Source: Cryoendolithus antarcticus (lineage: Eukaryota; Ascomycota; Dothideomycetes; Cladosporiales; Cladosporiaceae). From it: a stretch of DNA of 64,000 nucleotides. The position numbers and the translations under genes are program-made. The first letter of the stretch is position 1; each line of letters opens with the position of its first letter. Positions 12,403-22,055 of this stretch are shown piece after piece. Under the pieces are notes generated by a model. It made no database searches. It was given only the letters and a program-made list of their open reading frames with translations, and was not told where the DNA came from. The DNA lies in the NCBI GenBank assembly GCA_002077065.1, contig NAJO01000008.1, forward strand, positions 1,054,001 through 1,118,000, given 5' to 3'.

Positions 12403-13377
12403 TCAAACCCCCCAGATCTTGCACCGCGTCTGCGCCTCAACGACCTTAGTGACCAAGGTCCCCGCAAATCTTTTCATCGCAATCGCCTCCTGCTCTCCAC
12501 GTAACGCCCTCTCCATGACAAGCTTCAGACGCTCATCGACACGCTGCTTTAAAGCCGCATGCAACCTGGTTGCTGATTGTCGTGTCCCATCCAGCTCTTG
12601 AACAGCTCCTATGATGGTCTCGAAGAGTAGACAGAGCATAGGATGGTAGTGCATCGACTGTTGTCTCGGCTCCAGAAAATCGGGTGAACGAAGCTCGAGA
12701 AGCTGGCAACGTTTGTCGTCGGCTTGGAGAGCTGCCTGCAAGGTCATGATGCTTTGCCGCAAGTTTATCCGGAGGTATGTGTGAGTGTTGCTGCGCAGGC
12801 TGAGGCGGGCTTTGTTTCTGGGGAAGACGAAAGTACTCCAGATGATGTTGCCGGGTAGGTGTGTGTACATATTCGCGCGCCGTCTGTTCAGCGCCGTGGA
12901 GCAGGCTTTTAGGTGTTGCTGTTGGGTGTAGTATTCGATGAGAAGTGGCGATATAATCGGTGCTTTGTGCAACTTCTCAATCGTGGCTCCGAGCTGACGA
13001 GACTGCTTGTGGAGACTGATCATGGCGCGGAGAACGTCTTCGTCGAAGATGAGGCGGTCCTCGATGTTGTCGGTTTCGTACGATAGATATCTGTTTACAC
13101 TCCACTGGAGATATTGGATGTCTGGAGAGATCTCTGAGAAGACGTCTTGCCTGCAGTACGGGCACTGCCCATATTGCTCGAGCCAGGGGATAATGCATTC
13201 CTGGCAGAAGACGTGTGTACCATGGAGGAGCACTGGTTTGCAGTCGTCAGTCAGTGGCATCCAGCAGATGCTGCAGTCGCCATTCTCATTGCACGTTGGT
13301 GGCAGGCCTGCGATGGGAGTAATGGGCGGGTTGCTGAGAAAGTCCGAGCGACGAGGAAGCGGAGTGTACGTTGACAT
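12403..13377 (-). CDS. RING-finger protein, paralogue 1
   Basis: Single-exon gene of 324 residues with one RING domain near residues 35-80: CSICWMPL, then GTHVFCQECIIPWLE and CPYCRQD, giving C-x2-C...C-x-H-x3-like...C-x2-C spacing for two zinc ions. RING domains usually bind E2 enzymes in ubiquitin transfer; E3 activity is inferred. The rest is alpha-helical and rich in His, Arg and Leu with no known domain. The protein begins MSTYTPLPRRSDF and ends LVTKVVEAQTRCKIWGV; both ends match the gene at 38268-39332 (MPTFTPLPRRSEL and LIVRIVEAQQKCK). The two are clear paralogues with a shared core order, so this is a local family of unknown function. Confidence 0.82.
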   Translation of the reverse strand: MSTYTPLPRRSDFLSNPPITPIAGLPPTCNENGDCSICWMPLTDDCKPVLLHGTHVFCQECIIPWLEQYGQCPYCRQDVFSEISPDIQYLQWSVNRYLSYETDNIEDRLIFDEDVLRAMISLHKQSRQLGATIEKLHKAPIISPLLIEYYTQQQHLKACSTALNRRRANMYTHLPGNIIWSTFVFPRNKARLSLRSNTHTYLRINLRQSIMTLQAALQADDKRCQLLELRSPDFLEPRQQSMHYHPMLCLLFETIIGAVQELDGTRQSATRLHAALKQRVDERLKLVMERALRGEQEAIAMKRFAGTLVTKVVEAQTRCKIWGV

Positions 13378-13975
13378 TTTGTCGGCTTGGGTTGTGAACA
13401 GTGATCAGAGTATAGTCGCACAGATGGGGTGTTGGTGTAGCAAGCGGAGCGCTCGGAGCAATGACGGTCGGATTAGTGAAGTATTAGTGGTGAATTCATG
13501 CGGGAACCTGCAGAGACGGGACAGCACAAGTGCAGGAACAAAGGATGATATGTATGTAGTGAGAGCGCAAGCAATAGTTCATTTACCTCGCTGTCCTCGC
13601 TCGAGACAAGAAGTGTCTTCGCATATGGTAAGCAGCATCGGAGAAGCAATGGTCAGATGCCGTGAATGAAGACGGTGGCGTCCAGGAGGCTACCTATAAA
13701 TCTTTGCACCTTAGTCACATGGTCGAAAGCCGATGCCAACGTGAGGTCACTTTCGGGTCGATGGTTGTCAATCGGACCACAGGCCAGTTGCATTGCGCGA
13801 ACGCTGACTCGCTCGTCTCGTTGCCACAGCATCATGGAGGGCGACCAGTAGCCGCAGAGCAGGTAGCGTGGTGCTCTCACGAGTCACAGAGATCGCGATG
13901 TTAGTTTCTCAGTGTTGTCGATCGTGGCATACCGAAGTCCAGACTTTTCGAAGAATAATGATACACGCCCAAAAG
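13378..13975. other. Intergenic stretch upstream of RING paralogue 1
   Basis: 598 bp between the RING start and the nitrilase stop, both minus. It should contain the RING promoter. Short frames on both strands show no domain. Nothing else is recognised. Confidence 0.4.
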
Positions 13976-14980
13976 TTACAACTTGCTATCGACAGGCTTG
14001 TCAGTGTTATGCCGATAGTCGTAGTGCCAGTCGCCCCGAGCAAGATCCGCTCGCACTTGGTAATTGGCTTCTGCGTCTTCCACAACTTGCATATCCAGGT
14101 CAACGACAGCCATACCCTCTGCACTACTGCCGAGGCGCGTCACAGCGCCAACATACGGCAAGCAGACTTGCGATCGGCCGGCATAGCCTTTACCAGGCGG
14201 TCCACCGGCGTTGGCGAAGATGATGGCTGTGACGAAGTGTCAGTGCTCCCAGACAGGGTAAGATTGATGTTTGTGCTTCGACTGACCGCAAGTATTCTCA
14301 AAGCACCTCGCTGTCAACATGCTATCCAGGAAGAGACCCTCTGCCACAGGATTGATCGCTAGCCCCGCCGGACTGCAGTCGCTCAGCGTCCAGAACGTCG
14401 GTATGATGATCAGCTTCGCTCCTTGCGCTATCAATTCCCGAAAGGCTTCCGGGAAGGCGAGATCCCAGCAAATTAGCATCCCGACTTTGCCCAATGGTGT
14501 GTCGAAAACAGGATGCTCGTCTCGTGCGGATGAGGTAAGATGCAGTCTCTCAATCGGACCCCAAAGATTCTTTTTGACGTACTTGCCCGCGATCTCACCG
14601 GTGTTGTCGATGAAGTAGGCGACGTTTAGTAATCTCTCGTCAGGTGTGTCAGCATCATGAAGCTCCAGTATCGTTCCAGGTACGATGCAGATGTTGCATT
14701 CCTTCGCCAGAGCGCGGTACTTGTCAAGATAGGTCTTCCATCTCGAGCATTCGAACTTGAACTTAGGATCATCAGGCTTCCAGTTTAGGAGATGGTATTC
14801 AGGGAGAACGGCCAGTTGGGCACCTTGAAGAGCTGCGGAGCGGATGTCTGAGGCTGCTGTGGCGAAGTTGCGGTCGGGTTGCATAGGCTTCGGATGCATC
14901 TGTACCACAGCCACCTTGTATGTTGGGGCTTTCGTCGTTGCGACCTTCCGCTCGTGGATTGGGGACTCGGATTCGGGCAT
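13976..14980 (-). CDS. Carbon-nitrogen hydrolase (nitrilase superfamily)
   Basis: Hydrolyses a nonpeptide C-N bond (amide, nitrile or carbamoyl); the substrate is not defined. Two exons (14980-14287, 14226-13976) around a 60-bp intron give 314 residues. The catalytic triad is visible: Glu in AVLPEYHLLNW, Lys in YVKKNLWGPIERL, and Cys in MLICWDLAFPEAFREL. The exon junction restores FENTCAIIFANAGGP. The protein starts MPESESPIHERKV and the first strand is KVAVVQMHPKPMQPDRN. It shares a 378-bp divergent promoter region with the RNase H2 subunit gene, but no functional link is implied. The sequence PLGKVGMLICWD and length are ordinary for fungal amidohydrolases of this fold. Confidence 0.92.
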
Positions 14981-15358
14981 TGTGAAGGAATTGAGAGCGA
15001 GACCAGATTGCCAATTGGGGAGAATGTGCGAAGAGCTGTATACCTACTACCTTACAGGATATGCGAGGAATGACTATCTGACTTCGATGGCTTGTAAGAC
15101 CGCATGTCATCGCACTGGCTATAATAGACGCTATCTCTTTCATGCCCCGCTATGAATGCAATCACTTTACATCTGGCCGGCCGTAGCGACGCGTCTTCGC
15201 GGTGGACGCGACTGGCGCGTTGACGACTGAGCATTGCTGTCAATTGAGAGCGAATTGAGCGTCAGAGTTCAGCGATGTATTTACCAGCGGACTTGGACTA
15301 GACTGGCACACTTATGTGCGACCCCGCTGAGCATTGAATCAGCAACGTATCAGCCGCC
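14981..15358. promoter_or_regulatory. Divergent promoter region, nitrilase / RNase H2B
   Basis: 378 bp between two divergent starts. No TATA box or known operator is obvious. The function as a two-way promoter is inferred from the arrangement. Confidence 0.4.
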
Positions 15359-16696
15359 ATGGCCGTCAAAACTCGTACAAAGAAGGCTGCGCCAAAGGCA
15401 AGTACGATAGCATCCAACGAGGTCGCGATATCGACGACGAAGAAGACCCTCGCACCGAGCATCACAGAGCCGCCACTACTAGTCGTCCTTCCCAAGGGCT
15501 CCTCGCCGACAGCTCGCATCGTCACTTTGCCAAATCCTGCCACTACAACGCCATGCCGCTTCTTCGTCTGCCCCGAGAAAGGCTTCTTCGAGATCACACA
15601 AGTCGCACCGCCGAAGAAGACATGCAGGAGTTGGCTGTTGGCTCCTGAAGACTGCGCAGCGAGGTTGGCAGTATCGCAGGAAGGCGAGGGGGGCGATGAG
15701 GGAGATGCAGACCATCGAGGCTACGTTCTGGAGAAGCCAGATCTCTTCGTTGCGACGCCCTGCGATCCCCTCTTCCTAGTACTGCCTCTGTTGGTAGACG
15801 GCGAAGCGGGTTCTTACTTGACCTTTGCCGACTACGCATACGATCGAGACCGAGAGGGATGGGAGCACCTGCAACAGCTCCTGCGACAGGCCGAGTTCTC
15901 GAGACTGGAGAAAGCGATGGAGCGACGCATGGCTGCTATTTGTGATACGCTGGACATGGGCGATGAGCAAGACCGGATGTATCAGCTATCGATGCCGAAG
16001 CTGCTTGGTGAGCTTGTGAGCAAGGCGAAAAGGATGGTGCGAGGAGGCCTGCCGGCAAGTATGGAGGCGCATTTTGTGAAGCAAGCATTGGAGATGCCCG
16101 TGCTTAGTGTGCGAAGGGAAGAGAGCAGTGTGAGTATAGCCATTGAGGATGAGGCGGTGGGTGCTGGAAGTCAGACGCCCTCGGAGGAGATGTCGCAGGT
16201 CACGACGACGTCCATCACTACTAGTGTGAGCGTATCGACAGCGGCAACGTCCTTCTCAGATGGTGCTCCTCTAGACGAGCCTGAGAAGCGGCAAGACAAC
16301 AACGCAGCTCTGCTCCGACTGCGGGTAGCCATGAACTTCCTGCTGGCCGCTTACTTACCCACTCCGTTGCGCGCAAAGCTCTCAACACTGCTGGCATCCT
16401 CGACCACTCTCCTCGACTTTGCCCCTCTCGATGCACATTTGGCTCGCATCGCTGAGCTCAAGAAACAAGCCCAAGTACTTCGATCACTCAGCGACAACAT
16501 CAGTCGCAAAAGAAGCGCTGAAGACGACGATGAGGCCATGGCAAAGCTGGAAGCCAAGAAGCGGAAGAAGGATGAAGATGAGTTGAAGAAGAAGTACACC
16601 AGCAGGGGCGTTACGCAACTTGCTAAAGCTGACACTAGTGGTATGAAGAAGCTCAGCTCGTTCTTCACGAAGGCGCCCGCGAAGGCGAAAGGGTGA
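15359..16696 (+). CDS. rnh202: Ribonuclease H2 subunit B
   Basis: Non-catalytic subunit of the RNase H2 trimer that removes ribonucleotides and RNA-DNA hybrids in the nucleus. Single exon, 445 residues. The N-terminal triple-barrel part includes LLVVLPKGSSPTARIVTLP, CRFFVCPEKGFFEIT and CRSWLLA. The helical part includes DLFVATPCDPLFLVLPLL, then the wHTH-like stretch around FVKQALEM. A low-complexity acidic/Thr linker follows, then LRVAMNFLLAAYLPTPL. The extreme C-terminus reads MKKLSSFFTKAPAKAKG, which resembles a PCNA-interacting peptide (LxxFF core); the first Gln of the consensus is absent. The family assignment rests on order of blocks and length, since sequence conservation in this subunit is low. 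Confidence 0.8.
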   Translation: MAVKTRTKKAAPKASTIASNEVAISTTKKTLAPSITEPPLLVVLPKGSSPTARIVTLPNPATTTPCRFFVCPEKGFFEITQVAPPKKTCRSWLLAPEDCAARLAVSQEGEGGDEGDADHRGYVLEKPDLFVATPCDPLFLVLPLLVDGEAGSYLTFADYAYDRDREGWEHLQQLLRQAEFSRLEKAMERRMAAICDTLDMGDEQDRMYQLSMPKLLGELVSKAKRMVRGGLPASMEAHFVKQALEMPVLSVRREESSVSIAIEDEAVGAGSQTPSEEMSQVTTTSITTSVSVSTAATSFSDGAPLDEPEKRQDNNAALLRLRVAMNFLLAAYLPTPLRAKLSTLLASSTTLLDFAPLDAHLARIAELKKQAQVLRSLSDNISRKRSAEDDDEAMAKLEAKKRKKDEDELKKKYTSRGVTQLAKADTSGMKKLSSFFTKAPAKAKG

Positions 16697-16846
16697 GGTG
16701 CACGCCGTTCTGTATTTACAAAAGACGCTTTCCAATTGCAGGCACGAATACAGCGGCCGGCTGGAAGTTTGGCCGAGACCGACCTCAACTACACTTTTGT
16801 TGCTGCGAAGCACGAAGAGGTCGGGCATCCAGTCCAGCATTGCAAG

Positions 16847-18178
16847 ATGGCTGGCGACAAGATTTACGCTCTGATCGACTACGAAGATACATACGTACAG
16901 CCTCTCTTAGTCCAAGCCTTCAAAGCTGCTTTGCCGCCCGAGATACTGGTACTTATCAATGATCTCTCGGAGGTCCCCACACCAGACTGCAAAGTTCTGC
17001 AATGGCGACAGTACGAAAGTATTGATTGGGATGTGCTCGCCGAATATCCAAACACTTCACTAGCGAATAGCTACATGATTCGCAAAGCGCTTATCCGGAA
17101 ACACTACCTTACCAACACGGTCTCACACTGGCTGAGCAAGCATCCGGACAGTTCACTCAAGAAACATGTGAAACCAAGTGTCGACTTCGAGGTCGACTAT
17201 GCGGAGTTCCTGGATGATGCGCTAGTCGAGGCGTACGAGCTGCGCGATTCCTGGGAGCGTAATGCAGCTGCAGAAGTCATCGGCAAGCCGCTCGAGTGGT
17301 GGATCCTCAAACCCGGCATGAGCGAGCGCGGCCAAGGAATTCGATTGTTCAGCTCAGAGCAAGAGCTCACGGAGATCTTCGAGGCATGGGACCCGGCTTC
17401 CGACGACGAGGATGAGGACGACGATGAAGCTACCTCACAGCCCTCGTCACCCAGTCAGGTCGACAGTCCAAACGGCAAGCTCAACAACGAGTCGGATAAC
17501 ATAATGACATCCCACCTCCGCCACTTCATCGCCCAACCCTACATCCACCCGCCCCTTCTCCTTCCTCCACCACATCCAACCGCAAACCTTAAGTTCCACA
17601 TCCGCACTTACGTCCTCGCCACGGGCGCGCTAAAGGTCTACGTCTACCGGTCCATGCTCGCCCTCTTCGCCTCAACGCCCTATGCTCTCCCAACCACCTC
17701 GGCCACGAATGACTTGACAGCGCATCTAACAAACACCTGTCTCCAGCCCTCCCCGCCTCCTTCAACTTCCGTGCAACTCTTCAGTTCCCTCCCTGCTACC
17801 ATGCCAAACCTCCCTGACACCTGGAAAGATGACGTGTTAACCCAGATCTGCACCACGACCTCGCAAGTCTTCGAAGCCGCCGCCAGAACACAGAGCGTGC
17901 ACTTCCAGACTCTGCCCAACAATTTCGAGATTTTCGGGCTGGATTTCTTGGTTGATGCGGAGGGCGTGGCGTGGCTGTTGGAGGTTAATGCGTTTCCGGA
18001 TTTTGGGCAGAGTGGGGCGGGTGAAGGACGGGAGTTGGTGGAGGGGCTGATTGAGGCGGTTGTGATCGTTGGTGTCGTGCCTTTCTTTGGGGTGAAGGGG
18101 AGGGGAGGGGGAAAAGGGAGGGGGAAAGGGAAGGAGACGATGGTGGAGGTTCTGGATTTGGATCTGGGGAGGCGGTAA
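16847..18178 (+). CDS. Tubulin-tyrosine ligase family protein
   Basis: ATP-grasp-fold ligase related to TTL and to the C-terminal half of yeast Pby1. Single exon, 443 residues from MAGDKIYALIDYED. Landmarks are NSYMIRKALIRKHYL, the ATP-binding block WWILKPGMSERGQGIRLF near residue 155, an acidic Asp/Glu/Ser insert near 185-215, RHFIAQPYIHPPLLL, KFHIRTYVLATGALKVYVYRSMLALFAS, HLTNTCLQ, and the metal-binding block FEIFGLDFLVDAEGVAWLLEVNAFPDF. It ends in a Gly/Lys-rich tail. The start at 16847 is favoured over an open frame running upstream because the family begins here and ATG is present. Whether it modifies tubulin or acts in mRNA-body biology like Pby1 is not known. Confidence 0.87.
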   Translation: MAGDKIYALIDYEDTYVQPLLVQAFKAALPPEILVLINDLSEVPTPDCKVLQWRQYESIDWDVLAEYPNTSLANSYMIRKALIRKHYLTNTVSHWLSKHPDSSLKKHVKPSVDFEVDYAEFLDDALVEAYELRDSWERNAAAEVIGKPLEWWILKPGMSERGQGIRLFSSEQELTEIFEAWDPASDDEDEDDDEATSQPSSPSQVDSPNGKLNNESDNIMTSHLRHFIAQPYIHPPLLLPPPHPTANLKFHIRTYVLATGALKVYVYRSMLALFASTPYALPTTSATNDLTAHLTNTCLQPSPPPSTSVQLFSSLPATMPNLPDTWKDDVLTQICTTTSQVFEAAARTQSVHFQTLPNNFEIFGLDFLVDAEGVAWLLEVNAFPDFGQSGAGEGRELVEGLIEAVVIVGVVPFFGVKGRGGGKGRGKGKETMVEVLDLDLGRR

Positions 18179-18345
18179 CGTGGTGGCTGGTCTCGCCATT
18201 ACACGCGCAGGTATCTTCAGCTCGTGGGTTTAGTCATAGACTCATGGGTACGATGACAATGCATGAGGAGAGCTCTCGGGATCTTGACGAGCGACTGCTT
18301 CTAACACACGTCCACAAGAGGCTGTGAAAGAGGTCCATGACTGAC

Positions 18346-19435
18346 CTACTCGGAGTCGTCCCGCGACTCGTCCTTGCGACTCGAATACGCCTCATACGAA
18401 CTGAAGCAGATCGTAGCTACACCTCCAGCAAATGCTACAGCCTGATCGAGGTCAAGGAAACTCGAGGACGACTCGGGCAGGAAGAACCGCAATCTCCATG
18501 TGAAATCGTGAAGCGCTCCCATGGCCGTGACGCCCATGAGACCAAGCGGTAGGCCTGCTGTTGCAACGAAGGACGGTGGCACGAATAGCATCGTCGAGAA
18601 GTATAACAGACGTATCAAGCGTGACTCCTTGTGCTGTTCCACGGCCAAAGCTGCGGTGACGCGATTAAGGTACGCTTCGTCAGCTTCAGCTGGGAGCTGG
18701 GGATGCATCTCAATGTCATTCTGGCTTTCGTGCTCTTGCCCATGGTTCCTCGTTAATCCGCGGCAACGCATTGCTGTCAATGTTTCTGCTGACGTATACG
18801 TCCATAGCACGCCGCCCAGAATTGCCAGTATGGCCACGATCATACTCGTTGGGATGATGATGGCTTTCTCGTTCAGCAGGAAAGGTCGACTGAGTCTGCT
18901 TTTGTCAATTGATGACTGTGGAGCCAATCCGAACAGCGCCATCTCGGCACTGAAGCACAAGATACCAACAGCAGCGACCGAAAAGAACCGACGAGCATGC
19001 AGTTTCCATGCCGCGATCACGAAAAGCAATAGCGCAAGAGCCGCAAAGGTCTCGCAGACATTAAGAGCTGCTTCAATCGAAGCTATGCGCGGCCACAAAG
19101 CCTGATCAGACGTAGTGAGAATTTGCGATCTGTCGCCAGGATATTTGACGAGCTGATATATTATGTGTCCAGCTGCTACTGATGGGATGGTGCAAGCGGC
19201 CACGAAGTCACTCGTGATAGTGTCTTTGGCGGCGGTTCTCCGGTTCCAGGTCCAGGATATGAAGACCGAGATGATGATACATAGCCAACAGGCGATTGCG
19301 CCGGGACCGTATAAGCCGGAAACAAGAACGAGCCGCTCGGTGTCACTGATGGTTGGGTTTGCGCTGTCTACTAGAAGCGTAGTGTCAGCTCAGAATCCGT
19401 GGTTCATGCTCATCTGAGTGAAGCTCGCCTTCCAT
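18346..19435 (-). CDS. Multi-pass membrane protein, function unknown
   Basis: Not recognised by name. The main exon 19370-18346 encodes about seven hydrophobic segments (for example LYGPGAIACWLCIIISVFIS, ALALLLFVIAAW, AAVGILCFSAEMALFGLA, IVAILAILGGVLW, LLYFSTMLFVPPSFVATAGL, AVAFAGGVATICFSS) with a hydrophilic loop of about 55 residues before the last two. No in-frame ATG precedes the first hydrophobic segment in that exon, and an in-frame TGA lies at 19390-19392. A 7-nt first exon (19435-19429) joined over a 58-bp GC-AG intron (19371-19428) supplies MEV and keeps phase, giving 343 residues. A TATATA on the minus strand at 19517-19522 lies about 80 bp upstream of that ATG. Predicted to sit in a membrane; topology only. 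Confidence 0.65.
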
Positions 19436-20078
19436 GGCCGAAGCGTGGTAGCCGTCGCGTGTGAGAGGAGGCTGGAACGATCTTCCGTGGCGTAGACTAG
19501 CCAGGAGACACCCTCTTATATATCATCGGACAGGACGAAGTGCAATGCGCGGGGGCTGAGCAAGGCATCTCAAAACGCCACTTACAGTAGCAAGATGAAA
19601 CCTTATTGGCCGACCAGGCTTGACTGCGCCCACCACAGGTCACATCACCCGGTTTCAAGATCTGGCAGATGTGTCAATCAATGATGTGGGCGCGAAAGCT
19701 ATCCCGCGAGGCCGGGACGGACGTTCGTTGCAGAGAAAAAGGCCGAGGTTGGGCTGCATGATCATTACTGCTACTCATTGCCGCGCCGTGCTGTGCTGCC
19801 ATGTCGTGCTGCACCAAGTCACAGTATTCCGCTCCCCAGTCCATGTCCGCCTCATTACCCAAACGCTGTAAGCACGCACGCAAACCTCCATACCATGAAC
19901 CTGCGCATAATCTGGACCGCATCCAAGCGCGAGATGCACTCATTCCTCGCACCAGCAGTCGCCACCGATCATTCCATGCAGCGCCCTGCGCCTCCTCCTA
20001 CACCGTCTCCTCTGCTCCAAGACTCCCCCTCATGTTTCACCAGATCTAGACTTTCGGCATCAAGACAAAGCACGCCTC
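19436..20078. other. Intergenic stretch upstream of membrane-protein gene
   Basis: 643 bp holding the presumed promoter of the membrane-protein gene (TATATA at 19517-19522) and the 3' end of the conserved gene that stops at 20079. No other gene is supported. Confidence 0.4.
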
Positions 20079-21479
20079 CTAAGCGCTACTCGCATCAACA
20101 CTCCCAGCACCACCACTAGCATTCCCTCTCGTCCGCTTACTCCCACTCACATCCTGAACCTCACCCTCAGCCTCTCTCTTCTTGCCACCTGCTTTGCTCA
20201 CACCAACCTTACTGCGCGGCCACTCATCAAACGGCGAAGTGATCTTGCGACGCTTTCCGTTACTCACCACAGGCGAAGTCGCGGTGACGTCCGTCTCCTC
20301 TTCCTCCTCGAGCAGTGTGGCGAGACCTGATGCGGGGATTGCGAGAGTTGAGATACGCGAGGTGCGTTTCGTGGAGGGTGGTGTAGCGAGGTAAGCCGCA
20401 CTTGACGCTATGAGTTTGCGGGGCGTGGCTTGCACGCTCTGCTGAGCGGGCACGGGGATCTCGATGTCGGTGAGTGCTTCTTCGTCGACCTCGACTTCTG
20501 GCTCTGCAGAGGGGAAGAGTAGACGGGGTGTAATGGAGCTGCGGGTCAGAGGGCGATGGGCAGAGGGCCCGGCGTTGCGTTTGAGTGTGCGCTGGGCGCG
20601 GATGGAGTCTGGTGAGGAGGGCGGATTGGCGACATGCTCGGAGGAGGTGGGGGATTCGAAGCGGCGGAGGAGCTTTTTGCCGCGGCTGTGAGGTGAGGTC
20701 AGTATATTGCATGTGCTAGTGGTGAAGTAGATGGCAACGTACAAGACATAGATCAACCCCTCATCTCTAGCAACAGCCTGCTCCATCTCCTTCTCTTCCT
20801 CTGTCTTCACTCCACCGCCCCGTTTCTGCGCTCTGCCACTGCTGGTAGTCTTCCGCGGTCCGACAAACGGATTATCCTCCGCCTCGTCCAGCTCCGGCAC
20901 CCTCGCATTGGCATCCGTGAAGATTGGGATTGCGGGCTCAGCACTCTCAGCCCCATCCTCGTACAGATCGAACCCGCGCATGGAAGAATTGCGAGCTTTC
21001 TTGTGCTTACGCGGTGTGGGCATGACATCGCTAGGTGAATGGGATTGGAAGTTCAGCGCGCGCGAGGCGGCGTTGATGGCGACTGCTGGACGCTTCATGG
21101 GCGTTTTGTTGGGAGTAGGTAGCACGCTCGTGCGAGTGACTGAGAGACGTAGACTGGTGTCAGAGTCCGACTGTGCGCCGTTCACTGAGCGGCGAGCAGG
21201 GCTTTTCTTAGGCGTCTTGTGCGATCTCGTCAGCGGCGACGCAGGCGAGGAAGGTGGGGAGGTGAGTTGGGTGCCGGAGAAGCGCGCACGGCGGGTTGTT
21301 GGGGGAGGTGTTGTGTGGCGGGCGCGGGTATCTTGTAGTGAGCCATATGGAGATTGTTGTGCGGCTGTCCGAGTCGAGCGGCGGGCATATGGTTCGTATG
21401 TGTCGTGTAGTGGACCGTGAAGTGGTGTTGGAGGTGTGCGGATGCGGGTGTTGCGTGGTGGAGGGGTAGAGGGAGCCAT
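20079..21479 (-). CDS. Conserved fungal Pro/Ser-rich protein, likely nuclear
   Basis: Two exons (21479-20743, 20685-20079) around a 57-bp GT-AG intron give 447 residues. The protein is mostly disordered and rich in Pro, Ser, Thr and Arg. Blocks I associate with a widespread but unnamed Pezizomycotina family are the start MAPSTPPPRNTRIRTPPTP, the PTPRKHKKARN basic patch, IPIFTDANARVPELDEAEDNPF, the junction-spanning GLIYVFRGKKLLRRFESP, and AHRPLTRSSITPRLLFPS. Many SP/TP sites and basic patches suggest a nuclear, kinase-regulated protein; this is inference. The frame stays open upstream of 21479 to about 21645, but family resemblance begins at MAPS, so that start is preferred. Confidence 0.7.
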   Translation of the reverse strand: MAPSTPPPRNTRIRTPPTPLHGPLHDTYEPYARRSTRTAAQQSPYGSLQDTRARHTTPPPTTRRARFSGTQLTSPPSSPASPLTRSHKTPKKSPARRSVNGAQSDSDTSLRLSVTRTSVLPTPNKTPMKRPAVAINAASRALNFQSHSPSDVMPTPRKHKKARNSSMRGFDLYEDGAESAEPAIPIFTDANARVPELDEAEDNPFVGPRKTTSSGRAQKRGGGVKTEEEKEMEQAVARDEGLIYVLYVAIYFTTSTCNILTSPHSRGKKLLRRFESPTSSEHVANPPSSPDSIRAQRTLKRNAGPSAHRPLTRSSITPRLLFPSAEPEVEVDEEALTDIEIPVPAQQSVQATPRKLIASSAAYLATPPSTKRTSRISTLAIPASGLATLLEEEEETDVTATSPVVSNGKRRKITSPFDEWPRSKVGVSKAGGKKREAEGEVQDVSGSKRTRGNASGGAGSVDASSA

Positions 21480-21609
21480 TTCTCGTGAATGCGCGCTTTT
21501 GGATAGTGAAGTCACGCTTTGGGCGCGAGTTGCGCTGGTATGACCAGAGTCGACACCTCCAATCCCAACGATCTCCTCCAAGGCCTTCTGTAGCTCTCTA
21601 ATGTGGGTT

Positions 21610-21990
21610 AGAAGTCTGCGATATCCACGTCGCCGTCTACTGCCGTGAGTACAATTCCAAGCGGTGAATTCGTGTCCAGCTCTTCGTCCTGCAAATCACC
21701 TCGCGCGCCGTCTGTCGGATGTATTGTCGCAACAGGGATCTCCAGTACTCAATGACAGTATTCCTCAATAGTAGGACACTATTGTCCCGCGTACAATAAG
21801 AGCTGTAGTGAAACAAGAAGCAAGACCAGGAACTGACGTCTCTGAGGCTCTCCCAATCCCTTCCAGCCACCCGCTGCGAACCCTGAACTCCACACTCCAC
21901 CCAGGCGCGTCCAGCCCTACACGAAACATCACCACCAAACAACGCGTCATATCTTGACAGTATATCAACAAATCCGGCCAACGACTTGCG
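21610..21990 (-). other. Unresolved open frames between Duo1 and the Pro/Ser-rich gene
   Basis: Several minus-strand frames are open here. One begins MGRKSLAGFVDILSRYDALF near 21996 and reaches a possible GT donor (gtcagt) near 21839; another ends in LGIVLTAVDGDVDIADF and TAA near 21617. I could not join them into one reading frame with good splice sites. A small gene divergent from duo1, or 5' sequence of the neighbouring gene, is possible. No family is recognised. Confidence 0.2.
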
Positions 21991-22055
21991 GCCCATTGTG
22001 GCAACTGCATTTGACGCGTCGTACACATATCACACATCCCTCAAACCCCTCAGCA

